Shown here piece after piece: positions 36,812 through 44,980 of a stretch of 64,000 nucleotides of DNA; within the stretch, counting starts at the first letter, position 1, and the number at the start of each line of letters is the position of its first letter. A program made the position numbers and the translations under genes. Location: contig NZ_CP162511.1 of the NCBI RefSeq assembly GCF_040939305.1, positions 2,728,001-2,792,000 of the forward strand, written 5' to 3'. The DNA comes from Herbiconiux sp. A18JL235 (GTDB taxonomy: Bacteria; Actinomycetota; Actinomycetes; Actinomycetales; Microbacteriaceae). The notes beneath the pieces are model-generated. The model was given only the letters and a program-made list of their open reading frames with translations. It was not told where the DNA came from and ran no database searches.

Positions 36812-37612
36812 TCAGGAGCGGTGGGCGAAGGCGCTCTCGTAGAGGCACACCGACGCAGCGGTGGCGAGATTCAGCGACTCTGCCTGCCCGTAGATGGGCA
36901 GCGAGACGGCGCGGTCGGCCTGGCGCAGGTCGTCGTCGTCGAGGCCTCTCGCCTCGTTGCCGAACAGCCACGCGGTGGGCGCCGACAGAACACCTGCGGT
37001 GCGCACGTCGAGCAGGTCGTCGCCCTTGATGTCGGCGGCGAGCACCTGCAGGCCGGCCTCGCGCGCGCGGTCGAGCACGTCGGCGAGGGTGGCGTCGACG
37101 GCGACGGGGAGGTGGAACAGCGAGCCGGTCGTGGAGCGCACGACCTTCGGGTTGTAGAGGTCGACCGAACGGCCGGTGAGGATGACCGCGTCGGCGCCCG
37201 CCGCATCCGCCGCCCTGATGATGGTTCCGGCGTTGCCCGGGTCGCGCACCTCTTCGAGGATGGCGATGAGGCGGGGGCCTGAGGCGAAGATCTCCTTGAC
37301 CGCCGTGGGGAACTGCCGGCACACCGCCACGAAGCCCTGCGGCGTCACCGTGTCGGCCATCGTGTCGAGCACCTGCTCGGTGACGAAGTCGACGTCGAGG
37401 CCGCCGGCTGCGGCCCTCTGCGCGATCTCGGTGTAGCGCTCGAGCGCCGTCGGGGTGGCGTAAAGCTCGACGATCAGCTCGGGATTGAAGGTGAGGGCCT
37501 CCCCCACCGCCTGCGGCCCCTCCAAGAGAAAGAGCCCGGTCTCAGACCGGGCTCCTTTCTTGGCGAGTTTCGCCACAGCCCTAACCCGAGGTGATCGCGG
37601 ATTGTCCAGCAT
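36812..37612 (-). CDS. SpoU/TrmH-family RNA 2'-O-methyltransferase
   Basis: SPOUT enzyme methylating a ribose in rRNA or tRNA. An N-terminal substrate-binding domain (ETGLFLLEGPQAV) precedes the knotted domain with motif 1 (EEVRDPGNAGTIIRAA), motif 2 (LFGNEARGL) and motif 3 (LPIYGQAESLNLATAAS). Length is 266. It lies 41 bp after rplT, a common actinomycete order. A strong terminator-like hairpin lies within its own 5' coding region (37532-37554), which may limit its expression from the rplT operon. Confidence 0.92.
   Translation of the reverse strand: MLDNPRSPRVRAVAKLAKKGARSETGLFLLEGPQAVGEALTFNPELIVELYATPTALERYTEIAQRAAAGGLDVDFVTEQVLDTMADTVTPQGFVAVCRQFPTAVKEIFASGPRLIAILEEVRDPGNAGTIIRAADAAGADAVILTGRSVDLYNPKVVRSTTGSLFHLPVAVDATLADVLDRAREAGLQVLAADIKGDDLLDVRTAGVLSAPTAWLFGNEARGLDDDDLRQADRAVSLPIYGQAESLNLATAASVCLYESAFAHRS
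37532..37554 (-). terminator. terminator-like hairpin inside the methyltransferase gene
   Basis: Minus strand: 11-bp inverted repeat GAGCCCGGTCT and complement around one central base, followed by TTTCTCTT. It lies about 100 nt beyond the rplT stop and about 58 nt inside the methyltransferase gene, where it encodes part of the conserved ETGLFLLEG region. It has the form of an intrinsic terminator with a weak T-tract. Confidence 0.5.
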
Positions 37613-37653
37613 GTGGCGCTCTCTCTTCTGTTGTGTCGATGCGGTGTCGCGGA

Positions 37654-38040
37654 CTACGCGGCGGTCTTCGGCGCCGAGGTGTCGGCGGGAAGGGCGGCCT
37701 TCGCGCTCTGCACCAGCGCAGCGAAGGTGGCGGGCTCGTTCACGGCGAGCTCGGCCAGGATGCGACGGTCGACCTCGATGCCGGCCAGGGCGAGACCCTG
37801 GATGAGGCGGTTGTAGGTGAGGCCGTTCTGACGCGAGGCCGCGTTGATGCGCTGGATCCACAGGCGACGGAAGTCGCCCTTGCGGGCACGGCGGTCGCGG
37901 TAGGAGTAGACGAGGGAGTGGGTGACCTGCTCCTTCGCCTTGCGGTAGAGGCGCGACCGCTGACCGCGGTAGCCCTCGGCGCGCTCGAGGATGACCCGAC
38001 GCTTCTTGTGGGCGTTGACGGCCCTCTTCACTCTTGCCAT
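37654..38040 (-). CDS. rplT: 50S ribosomal protein L20
   Basis: Early-assembly 23S-binding protein. Begins [20 protein letters not shown], and includes the [21 protein letters not shown] core and [18 protein letters not shown]. Length is 128 residues, with a short Ala-rich tail. It is last in infC-rpmI-rplT. In several bacteria L20 represses its operon by binding the leader or inter-gene RNA; I cannot show such a site here. Confidence 0.98.
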   Translation of the reverse strand: MARVKRAVNAHKKRRVILERAEGYRGQRSRLYRKAKEQVTHSLVYSYRDRRARKGDFRRLWIQRINAASRQNGLTYNRLIQGLALAGIEVDRRILAELAVNEPATFAALVQSAKAALPADTSAPKTAA

Positions 38041-38082
38041 TGTTCTTGTCCTTCTAGGTCTCGGTCGGCTGCTGCAGGGCTA

Positions 38083-38277
38083 CTACAGGCCGAGAAGCTT
38101 CTTGGCGACCTTGGTGTCTGCCTTCGAGAGCAGCTGGTCGTGGTTCAGGCGAGCCTTGCGCCCAGGGGCCTTGACCTCCAGGTTGTGGCGCATTCCGGCC
38201 TGCTGCTTCATGATCTTGCCGCTGCCGGTGACCTTGAAACGCTTCTTGGACCCGGAATGGGTCTTCTGCTTGGGCAT
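38083..38277 (-). CDS. rpmI: 50S ribosomal protein L35
   Basis: A 64-residue basic protein starting [20 protein letters not shown] and including [15 protein letters not shown], the standard L35 sequence. It lies between infC and rplT with gaps of about 58 and 42 bp and a GAGGAG-type ribosome site. Confidence 0.98.
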   Translation of the reverse strand: MPKQKTHSGSKKRFKVTGSGKIMKQQAGMRHNLEVKAPGRKARLNHDQLLSKADTKVAKKLLGL

Positions 38278-38335
38278 CGTGGTTCTCCTCGTGTTGTTCG
38301 GGCTTGTCGCGGCCGTGACGGCCGGGGGTGGTGTG

Positions 38336-38974
38336 CTACTCGGCCGCGGCGGCGGGGGTGGCCGGCGCCTGGTCGGAGTTCGTGGGAGCCGCGTCGGCGT
38401 CGCCGCCGTGGTTGCGGGCCTTCGTGGCGTCGCGGCGGGCGTTCTGCTCGGCCTTCGCCTCGGACTTGTTCTTCAGCGGACCGATGACCATCACCATGTT
38501 GCGGCCGTCGATCGTGGGGTTCGACTCGACGGTGCCGAACTCGGCGACGTCTTCGGCGAAGCGCTGCAGCAGGCGCACGCCCTGCTCGGGGCGGGACTGC
38601 TCGCGGCCGCGGAAGAGGATCATCGCCTTGACCTTGTCGCCGGCCTTGAGGAAGCCCTCGGCACGCTTGCGCTTGGTCTCGTAGTCGTGAACGTCGATCT
38701 TCAGGCGGAAGCGAACCTCTTTGAGGATCGTGTTGGCCTGGTTGCGACGCGCTTCTTTCGCCTTCTGCGCGGCTTCGTACTTGAACTTTCCGTAGTCCAT
38801 GATCTTGGCGACCGGGGGCTTGGAGTTCGGTGCGACCTCGACGAGGTCGAGGTCTGCCTCCTGGGCAAGACGGAGTGCGACGTCGATGCTGACGACGCCG
38901 ACCTGCTCGCCGCCCGGGCCCACGAGGCGGACCTCGGGAACTCGGATACGGTCGTTGGTACGGGGATCGCTGAT
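38336..38974 (-). CDS. infC: translation initiation factor IF-3, AUC start
   Basis: Prevents early subunit joining and checks the start codon. The protein begins [20 protein letters not shown], and includes the IF3 N-domain, the linker [19 protein letters not shown], and the C-domain with [12 protein letters not shown]. The family start lines up with an ATC codon at 38974, preceded by AAGGAG with a 6-nt spacer. No ATG, GTG or TTG fits. It gives 212 residues, with an Ala-rich tail. Non-standard starts of infC (AUU, AUC) are known to mediate autoregulation by IF3 itself. Confidence 0.94.
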   Translation of the reverse strand: MSDPRTNDRIRVPEVRLVGPGGEQVGVVSIDVALRLAQEADLDLVEVAPNSKPPVAKIMDYGKFKYEAAQKAKEARRNQANTILKEVRFRLKIDVHDYETKRKRAEGFLKAGDKVKAMILFRGREQSRPEQGVRLLQRFAEDVAEFGTVESNPTIDGRNMVMVIGPLKNKSEAKAEQNARRDATKARNHGGDADAAPTNSDQAPATPAAAAE

Positions 38975-39200
38975 GCGTTGCTCCTTAGTTTCGTGTGTTG
39001 ACGAAAGCGGAGCTGCCCCGTGCACGCGCAACCTTCACGCGGCACCACACCCTGACTCTGTCTCTATCGCGTCGCCCGAAGGGCGAACCATAAACACAGG
39101 GAGTGCAATCGACCCGGTAACCTGATGAAGCGGTATGCGCGGGTGGGAGATTCTCCACTTTCATACTGAGACCAATGGCCTCAGAGCCTCGAAGAGTCTA
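38975..39200 (-). promoter_or_regulatory. long leader and candidate promoter of the infC operon
   Basis: TAGACT (39195-39200, minus strand) is a plausible -10 box, which would give a leader of about 215 nt before infC. The leader can form a 6-bp hairpin with a 3-nt loop (TCGCCC-TTC-GGGCGA, 39072-39086) and a second weak hairpin near 39148-39163 (GTGGAGA/TCTCCCAC). Long structured leaders are usual for this operon. No open frame of note lies in it. Confidence 0.45.
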
Positions 39201-39236
39201 GCAGAGTCTGGGCCGAAGTAGTTAGGACTTCTCGCG

Positions 39237-39599
39237 ATGAGCGACATCACCTCCCCCTACGACCACGACGAGGCGCCGAGCGACGCCGTGCGCGACATCG
39301 CCGAGGTCTCCGCGGTCGAGGTCATCACCACCACCGCCGTGCACCTCATGAGCGCCGCCGCCGTGAAGTGCGGGCTCGCCGACGACCCCGAGAACCAGAT
39401 CGACCTCGACGAGGCGCGCAAGCTCATCATCGCGCTCGCCGGTCTCGTCACCGCCTCGGCCCCCGAGATCGGCGATCAGCACGCACGCAGCCTCCGCGAC
39501 GGGCTGCGTTCACTGCAGCTGGCCTTCCGCGAGGCGTCGATCATCCCCGACCCCATCGGCAAGGGCCCGGGCGAGAACCTCACGGGTCCCGTCAGCTGA
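39237..39599 (+). CDS. DUF1844 protein
   Basis: A 120-residue cytoplasmic protein, plus strand, divergent from infC. The core DIAEVSAVEVITTTAVHLMSAAAVKCGL followed by DEARKLIIALAGLVTASAPEIG matches the DUF1844 family as I know it, which in actinomycetes sits beside infC. Function is unknown. TAGGA lies about 10 nt before the ATG. Its end overlaps the convergent SseB-like gene by 8 bp. Confidence 0.85.
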   Translation: MSDITSPYDHDEAPSDAVRDIAEVSAVEVITTTAVHLMSAAAVKCGLADDPENQIDLDEARKLIIALAGLVTASAPEIGDQHARSLRDGLRSLQLAFREASIIPDPIGKGPGENLTGPVS

Positions 39600-40371
39600 C
39601 AGCGGTCAGCCGAACCGAGAGCGAGTCGACCCGTTCGGCGATGAGCGGATGCTCGCTCCAGCGCTGCTGCAACCGCGCCATGAGCGCACCCAAAGCCTCC
39701 TGATCGAGGCCAGGGGCCAGAGCCAGCACGACCACGACCTCGGCGCCCGCGAGCCGGGCGTGCGGGTCGCCCGCGACGAGTCGCACGCCGGCGACCACCA
39801 CTTCGTCGGCGACCGAGAGCTCGAAGGCGCCGGCGACGGCGGGGTCGGCGAGTGCGGGCACCCACGGCTCCCCCTGGGCCAGGGCCCACACCATCGGGCG
39901 GCGCAGGGCGAACTCGGTGGGGGAGGCGGGGTCGATGACGACGAGTTCCGTTCCTTCCGCCGCCGCGGCCAGGGCGACCCTCCGCGCCTCGACCGGGATC
40001 GGCCGCGCCGAGGGGTTCCAGCGCGACAGCGCGTCGACCGAGCTGAAGGCGGGCAGCACCGTCCTGCCGTCGGGGCCGGCGACCGTGACGAGGGAGAGCT
40101 CCTGGGTCTTGTCGACCCGGAGCCCCGCCTCCGTCACCCCCTCGTCGCCCGCATGCGCCACGAGGGGCACGAGCAGTCGAACGTCGCGGAGGGCGTCGAC
40201 GACGTCGACCTGGCCGGCCTCACCGCCGGCGAAGGACGTCAGGGCGGCGAGCAGCAGCGGCGGTGCCGCGCCGTCGTCGGTGTCGTGTGTCGTGTCGTGG
40301 GCGGCGAAGTGCCGACCCTTCCACGGCTGGCCCGCCGAGTCGGCGAGGTGCGGGTCAGTCGGATGCGACAT
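39592..40371 (-). CDS. SseB N-terminal-domain protein
   Basis: A 259-residue protein with an SseB-like core: [20 protein letters not shown], then [18 protein letters not shown] and [15 protein letters not shown]. The early histidine-rich stretch ([16 protein letters not shown]) is variable. It lies between hisA and infC in many actinomycetes; its role is not established. The ATG at 40371 is inside the end of hisA (17 bp overlap). It ends convergently against the DUF1844 gene. Confidence 0.82.
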   Translation of the reverse strand: MSHPTDPHLADSAGQPWKGRHFAAHDTTHDTDDGAAPPLLLAALTSFAGGEAGQVDVVDALRDVRLLVPLVAHAGDEGVTEAGLRVDKTQELSLVTVAGPDGRTVLPAFSSVDALSRWNPSARPIPVEARRVALAAAAEGTELVVIDPASPTEFALRRPMVWALAQGEPWVPALADPAVAGAFELSVADEVVVAGVRLVAGDPHARLAGAEVVVVLALAPGLDQEALGALMARLQQRWSEHPLIAERVDSLSVRLTAVS

Positions 40372-41101
40372 CCAGCGCCTCGGCCAGGGTGAAGGCACCG
40401 GAGTACAGGGCCCGGCCGACGATGGCGCCTTCGAGGCCGAGCGGCACGAGGGCACGCAGTTCGGCGATGTCGTCGAGGCTCGAGATGCCGCCCGAGGCGA
40501 TGACGGGGCGCGAGGTGCGCTCCATCACCTGGCGCAGCAGCTCGACGTTCGGGCCCTTGAGGGTGCCGTCCTTCGTGACGTCGGTGACCACGTAACGCGC
40601 GCATCCGGCTTCTTCGAGGCGGTCCATCACCTGCCAGAGGTCGCCGCCGTCCTGCGTCCAGCCACGGGCGGCGAGCGTGGTGCCGCGCACGTCGAGGCCG
40701 ACAGCGATCGCCTCGCCGTACTGCGCGATGACGTGGGCGGCCCACTCCGGGTTCTCGAGGGCAGCGGTGCCGAGGTTGATGCGCTTGGCGCCCGACTCCA
40801 GGGCGGTCTCGAGGCTCTCGTCGTCGCGGATGCCGCCCGAGACCTCCACGTTGACGCCTTTCGCCTGGCGGATGACCTTCTTGATCACGCCCAGGTTGCT
40901 GCCGCGACCGAAGGCGGCGTCGAGGTCGACCAGGTGGATCCACTCGGCGCCCTGGGAGATCCAGTCCGCGGCGGCGTCGACAGGGTCGCCGTGATGGGTC
41001 TCGGTGCCCGCCTTGCCCTGGGTGAGCCTCACTGCCTTCCCGTCGGCGACGTCGACGGCTGGCAGCAGCACCAGCCCGGGTGCCTTGTTGAACTCACTCA
41101 T
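40355..41101 (-). CDS. hisA: phosphoribosyl isomerase, HisA/PriA type
   Basis: Isomerises ProFAR in histidine synthesis. In actinomycetes the PriA form also does the TrpF step of tryptophan synthesis. The start [20 protein letters not shown] with the general acid Asp, the GTETHHGDP loop and the phosphate motifs SGGIRDDES and [10 protein letters not shown] fit PriA more than enteric HisA. Length is 248. Dual function is inferred from lineage and would require that no trpF exists elsewhere. Confidence 0.93.
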   Translation of the reverse strand: MSEFNKAPGLVLLPAVDVADGKAVRLTQGKAGTETHHGDPVDAAADWISQGAEWIHLVDLDAAFGRGSNLGVIKKVIRQAKGVNVEVSGGIRDDESLETALESGAKRINLGTAALENPEWAAHVIAQYGEAIAVGLDVRGTTLAARGWTQDGGDLWQVMDRLEEAGCARYVVTDVTKDGTLKGPNVELLRQVMERTSRPVIASGGISSLDDIAELRALVPLGLEGAIVGRALYSGAFTLAEALDVASD

Positions 41102-41145
41102 TGTCGGTTCCTCGATCGTGCGAATGCGGGCGGCGGCCCCCCGCG

Positions 41146-41175
41146 ATAGTAGCGACTCGTCGCGGCCAGGTCGAA
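41146..41175 (-). promoter_or_regulatory. candidate hisA promoter
   Basis: Minus strand: TTCGAC (41170-41175), 18-bp spacer, TACTAT (41146-41151), about 45 bp before the hisA start in the 120-bp hisH-hisA gap. It would let hisA and the SseB-like gene be expressed apart from hisCBH. Confidence 0.4.
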
Positions 41176-41184
41176 ACGGACCCC

Positions 41185-41201
41185 GCCCGGCCCAGCCGGG
41201 C
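41185..41201 (-). terminator. hairpin after hisH
   Basis: Perfect 7-bp GC stem (GCCCGGC / GCCGGGC) with a 3-nt loop, 20 bp after the hisH stop. No T-run follows. A weak terminator or transcript end for hisCBH. Confidence 0.35.
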
Positions 41202-41221
41202 GCGATCCGATCCTGGTCACC

Positions 41222-41863
41222 TCAATCGAGGGTACCGAGCCAGTTGGAGAGCAGACGGATGCCGGCGTCGCCGGACTTCTCGGGGTGGAATTGCGTCGCC
41301 GAGAGCGGGCCGTTCTCCACCGCCGCCACGAACCTCGCGCCGTGCTCGGCCCAGGTGACCAGCGGCGGGCGGTGGGTCTTGTCGGGGGTGAGCTCCCACT
41401 CCTGCGCGGCGTAGGAGTGCACGAAGTAGAAGCGCTGGTCTTCGATGCCGTCGAAGAGCACGGTGCCCGCCGGGGGCTCGACCGTGTTCCAGCCCATGTG
41501 CGGCACGACCTCGGCCTCGAGCAGCTCGACCGTTCCCGGCCACTCGCCGAGCCCGACGGCCTCGACCCCGCGCTCGTTGCTGTCGGAGAACATCACCTGC
41601 ATGCCGACGCAGATGCCGAGCACCGGCCGGCCGCCGGCGAGGCGTTTGTCGATGACCTCGCCGCCGCGCACGGCGGTCAGCTGGTCCATGACTGCGCTGA
41701 ACGCGCCGACCCCGGGAACGACGAGGCCGTCGGCCTCGAGTGCGGCAACCCTGTCTCCGGTGACAGTGACATCGGCGCCTGCGCGCTCGAGCGCCTTCGC
41801 CGCGGAGTGGATGTTGCCGCTGCCGTAGTCGAGCAGCACGACGTTCGGACGCCCGCGCGTCAC
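41222..41863 (-). CDS. hisH: imidazole glycerol phosphate synthase, glutaminase subunit
   Basis: Supplies ammonia to HisF. Class I amidotransferase with [13 protein letters not shown] near the start, the nucleophile Cys in [10 protein letters not shown], and the His-Glu pair in TQFHPEKSG. Length is 213. GTG start overlaps hisB by 4 bp. The partner hisF is not in this window. Confidence 0.94.
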   Translation of the reverse strand: MTRGRPNVVLLDYGSGNIHSAAKALERAGADVTVTGDRVAALEADGLVVPGVGAFSAVMDQLTAVRGGEVIDKRLAGGRPVLGICVGMQVMFSDSNERGVEAVGLGEWPGTVELLEAEVVPHMGWNTVEPPAGTVLFDGIEDQRFYFVHSYAAQEWELTPDKTHRPPLVTWAEHGARFVAAVENGPLSATQFHPEKSGDAGIRLLSNWLGTLD

Positions 41864-42465
41864 AGTGCGCCCTTCGTCGACGGGATGCCGCTCACCAGGG
41901 GATCGAGGGCCTTCGCCTGCCGGAAGGCGCGGGCGAATGCCTTGAACTCGGCCTCGGCGATGTGGTGCGGGTCGCGACCGCCGAGCACGGTCACGTGCAC
42001 GGTGAGGCCGGCGTTGAAGGTGATGGCCTCGAACACGTGCCGCACCATCGACCCCGTGAAGTGCCCGCCGATGAGGTGGAACTCGAAGCCGGCGGGCTCG
42101 CCCGTGTGCACGAGGTAGGGGCGGCCGGAGATGTCGACGACGGCCTGCACGAGCGCCTCGTCGAGGGGCACGAGGGCGTCGCCGAAGCGCGAGATGCCCG
42201 ACTTGTCGCCGAGCGCCTGACGGATGGCCTGACCCAGCACGATGCCGATGTCTTCGACGGTGTGGTGCACGTCGATCTCGATGTCACCCTTCGCCCGCAC
42301 CGCGAGGTCGGTGAGGGAGTGCTTCGCGAAGGCGGTGAGCAGGTGGTCGTAGAACGGCACGGAGGTCTGGATGTCGGAGACGCCGGTGCCGTCGAGGTCG
42401 AGCGAGAGCTCGATGCTCGACTCGCTCGTCTCGCGCTCGAGGCGGGCGGTGCGGGGTGCGGTCAT
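41860..42465 (-). CDS. hisB: imidazoleglycerol-phosphate dehydratase
   Basis: Monofunctional dehydratase of histidine synthesis. Metal-binding His motifs are visible as [41 protein letters not shown] and [15 protein letters not shown]. The 201-residue length fits the single-domain form. The ATG at 42465 lies 10 bp after hisC; the in-frame upstream extension is hisC sequence. Confidence 0.95.
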   Translation of the reverse strand: MTAPRTARLERETSESSIELSLDLDGTGVSDIQTSVPFYDHLLTAFAKHSLTDLAVRAKGDIEIDVHHTVEDIGIVLGQAIRQALGDKSGISRFGDALVPLDEALVQAVVDISGRPYLVHTGEPAGFEFHLIGGHFTGSMVRHVFEAITFNAGLTVHVTVLGGRDPHHIAEAEFKAFARAFRQAKALDPLVSGIPSTKGAL

Positions 42466-42475
42466 GTCGAGAATC

Positions 42476-43594
42476 CTATCGAGCGGTGTCTCGGCCCGGA
42501 GCGGAGCCTGCGGCAGGGGCGGGGGTGAGTTCACGCATAGCGTCGAGGAAGGCCGTGGTCTCCGCCGTGGTGCCCGCGCTCACGCGCAGGTGACCGGGGA
42601 TGCTGAGGTTGCGGATGATGATGCCCCGGGCGAGGAGGGCCTCGAAGAGCGCCTCGGGGTCGGCGACGCCACCGAAGAGCACGAAGTTCGCGGCGCTCGG
42701 CCACGGGTGGTATCCGAGCTCCGTGAGCTCGGTGACGATGCGGTCGCGCTGTGCCGTGATGTCGTCGACCATCGCGAGCATCTCGGGAGCGTGGTCGAGG
42801 GCGGCCACCGCCGCGGCCTGCGTGAGCGCGGAGAGGTGGTAGGGCAGGCGCACCAGACGGATGGCGTCGGCGACCGCGGGGTCGGCGGCGAGGTAGCCGA
42901 GGCGGGCACCTGCGAACGCGAAGGCCTTGCTCATCGTGCGCGACACGATGAGACGGGGGCGCCCCTCGAGGAGCGTAAGCGCGCTCGGCCGGTCGTGGGG
43001 CATGAACTCGGCGTAGGCCTCGTCGACGACGACCATCCCGTCGGTGGCGTCGTAGGCGGCAGCGATGGTGTCGAGGTCGAGGGCGGTGCCGGTGGGGTTG
43101 TTCGGGGCGCAGAAGAAGACGAGGTCGGGCTTCGTGCGCTCGACCCACTCGACGGCGGTCTGCGGCGAGATCTGGAAGTCGGCATCGCGTTCGCCTGCGA
43201 TCCACTCCGTACCGGTGCCGTGGGCGATGATCGAGTGCATCGAATAGGTGGGAGGGAAGCCGAGCACGGATCGCCCAGGTCCGCCGAACGCCATGAGGAT
43301 CTGCTGCAGCACCTCGTTGGAGCCGTTCGCCGCCCAGATGTTGTCGCGACCGAGCCCGTGGCCGAGGTACGCGGCGAGGGAGTCGCGGAGGGCGGTGAAC
43401 TCCCGGTCGGGGTAGCGGTTCACCTGCAGCAGTTCACGGGCGATCGACTCGATGATGTCGCGAGCGACGTCTTCGGGAATGGGGTGGGTGTTCTCGTTGA
43501 CGTTCAGCTCGACGGGGAGGTGCAGGTGCGGGGCGCCATAGGGCTCCAGGCCGCGCAGGTCGTCTCGGATGGGGAGTTCGTCGAGGGTGGTCAC
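42476..43594 (-). CDS. hisC: histidinol-phosphate aminotransferase
   Basis: PLP aminotransferase of histidine synthesis. The 372-residue protein has [14 protein letters not shown] at the start, [10 protein letters not shown], the APNNPTG motif, VVDEAYAEF and the cofactor Lys in [20 protein letters not shown] start at 43594 has no clear Shine-Dalgarno site, but TAGAAT lies 7 nt upstream. The usual upstream hisD is absent; the LysM gene takes its place. Confidence 0.95.
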   Translation of the reverse strand: MTTLDELPIRDDLRGLEPYGAPHLHLPVELNVNENTHPIPEDVARDIIESIARELLQVNRYPDREFTALRDSLAAYLGHGLGRDNIWAANGSNEVLQQILMAFGGPGRSVLGFPPTYSMHSIIAHGTGTEWIAGERDADFQISPQTAVEWVERTKPDLVFFCAPNNPTGTALDLDTIAAAYDATDGMVVVDEAYAEFMPHDRPSALTLLEGRPRLIVSRTMSKAFAFAGARLGYLAADPAVADAIRLVRLPYHLSALTQAAAVAALDHAPEMLAMVDDITAQRDRIVTELTELGYHPWPSAANFVLFGGVADPEALFEALLARGIIIRNLSIPGHLRVSAGTTAETTAFLDAMRELTPAPAAGSAPGRDTAR

Positions 43595-43601
43595 CCCAGC
43601 G

Positions 43602-43607
43602 ATTCTA
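43602..43607 (-). promoter_or_regulatory. -10-like box of hisC
   Basis: TAGAAT on the minus strand, 7 nt before the GTG of hisC, implying a leaderless mRNA if used. No clear -35 element. It allows hisCBH transcription independent of the SOS-linked LysM gene upstream. Confidence 0.45.
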
Positions 43608-43659
43608 TCGAGTCGATCAGTGCGCCACGGTCGCCGGGGAGGCGCCTCGGCCCGGCCGC

Positions 43660-44058
43660 TCAGTCGGCGAGGTCGGCCGGGATGGCGATGCGCTGGCCGG
43701 GCTGCACCGAGGAGGACGTGAGCTGGTTGAGGCTCATGATCTCGGCGATGACGTCGCGCGGGTCGGCCTCGGGGGCGAGTGACTCGGCGATGCCCCAGAG
43801 GCTCTGGCCACCGGCGACGGTGACGTACTCGAAGTCGGCGGCGGAGCCGGCCCCGGTGGCGATGGCGGAGCCGCCGCTCAGGAGCGCCACCACGGCCAGC
43901 ACGGTGATGACGGGAACGGCAACGAGTGCCGCCAGAACCCGGCGGCCGCGGGCGGTGATGCGCAACTTCGGCGCGGCGACGGTGCTGCTGACGGTGGTGC
44001 GGGTGGCGGCGGGGGTGGTGGTGCGAAGAGAAGCCGTCACAGGTGCTGCGATGCTCAT
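43660..44058 (-). CDS. LysM membrane protein, probable SOS cell-division inhibitor
   Basis: A 132-residue protein: polar N-terminus (1-40), one membrane span (about 41-61), then a LysM domain (about 78-127, YVTVAGGQSLWGIAESLAP and LNQLTSSSVQPGQRIAIP) outside the cell, where it would bind peptidoglycan. Size, fold and position divergent from lexA match YneA of Bacillus and Rv2719c of mycobacteria, which halt division during SOS. A LexA box covers its -10 box. AGGAGG lies just before the ATG. Confidence 0.85.
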   Translation of the reverse strand: MSIAAPVTASLRTTTPAATRTTVSSTVAAPKLRITARGRRVLAALVAVPVITVLAVVALLSGGSAIATGAGSAADFEYVTVAGGQSLWGIAESLAPEADPRDVIAEIMSLNQLTSSSVQPGQRIAIPADLAD

Positions 44059-44118
44059 GATTCCTCCTGAGGGTTCGCACCGGCGCTCGGCCGGGAGCGC
44101 CGGTGCGAAGTTGTGTTC

Positions 44119-44132
44119 CGAATCTATATTCG
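44119..44132. promoter_or_regulatory. LexA box between the LysM gene and lexA
   Basis: CGAATCTATATTCG, a perfect inverted repeat CGAAT-N4-ATTCG matching the actinomycete/Bacillus SOS box CGAAC-N4-GTTCG in form. It covers the -10 of the LysM gene and lies about 160 bp before lexA. A looser pair of half sites (CGAAC and ATTCG, 10 bp apart) lies at 44183-44202. Confidence 0.75.
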
Positions 44133-44149
44133 AATATGGGTCTCGTCAA
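44121..44149 (-). promoter_or_regulatory. promoter of the LysM gene
   Basis: Minus strand: TTGACG (44144-44149), a 17-bp spacer and TAGATT (44121-44126). This is the best-formed promoter in the window and lies about 60 bp before the LysM start. The LexA box at 44119-44132 overlaps the -10 box. Confidence 0.7.
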
Positions 44150-44293
44150 GTCGAAATCTCTGCCCGAATGCTGCGACACACTCGAACATAGATATGTATT
44201 CGAGCAGTTCTCGGATACAGTTTCGATCGACAGGTGAACTCAATCACCAGCCACCGACATCGGATGTCGGAACCCTCGAGAAGGCAGGACACC

Positions 44294-44968
44294 GTGGCCA
44301 TCGACCCGGCACGCACCAGGCGGCGCAAGAGCCTCAGCGACAAGCAGCTCGCCATCCTCGACGTCATCCAGCGCTCGGTCTCGGCCAGGGGTTACCCGCC
44401 GAGCATGCGCGAGATCGGCGACGCCGTGGGCCTGTCCTCCCTCTCCAGCGTCACCCACCAGCTCAACCAGCTCGAGCTGAGCGGCTACCTCCGCCGCGAC
44501 CCCAACCGCCCGCGCGCGATGGAGGTGCTCATCGACGTGCCCGGCATCGAGGAGGCACCGGCGCCCGACGCCGATTCCGCACCGCCCGTGGGCGACGCCA
44601 CCCTCGTCCCGCTGGTGGGCCGCATCGCGGCGGGCATCCCGATCACGGCCGAGCAGCAGGTCGACGAGGTGTTCCCCCTCCCCCGCCAGCTGGTCGGCAA
44701 CGGCGAGCTGTTCATGCTGAAGGTGGTCGGGGAGTCGATGATCGACGCCGCCATCTGCGACGGCGACTGGGTCGTGGTGCGGCAGCAGCAGACCGCCGAG
44801 AACGGCGACATCGTCGCCGCCATGCTCGAGGAGGAGGCGACGGTGAAGGTCTTCCGCCAGCGCGACGGGCACACCTGGCTGCTCCCCCGCAACTCGAACT
44901 TCGAGCCCATCCTCGGCGACCACGCCGTCGTGCTCGGCAAGGTCGTCGCGGTGCTCAGGGCGGTCTGA
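44294..44968 (+). CDS. lexA: SOS repressor LexA
   Basis: Represses SOS genes and cuts itself when RecA is activated. The winged-helix DNA domain (about 12-72: [30 protein letters not shown]) is followed by the S24 protease domain. In the numbering used here, the cleavage site is Ala113-Gly114 (GRIAAGIP), the nucleophile Ser148 (GESMID) and the general base Lys185 (ATVKVF). I chose the GTG at 44294 (GCAGGA upstream), giving 224 residues; ATG 44264 and GTG 44234 are alternatives. Confidence 0.95.
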   Translation: MAIDPARTRRRKSLSDKQLAILDVIQRSVSARGYPPSMREIGDAVGLSSLSSVTHQLNQLELSGYLRRDPNRPRAMEVLIDVPGIEEAPAPDADSAPPVGDATLVPLVGRIAAGIPITAEQQVDEVFPLPRQLVGNGELFMLKVVGESMIDAAICDGDWVVVRQQQTAENGDIVAAMLEEEATVKVFRQRDGHTWLLPRNSNFEPILGDHAVVLGKVVAVLRAV

Positions 44969-44980
44969 GCCCGCCGACAC

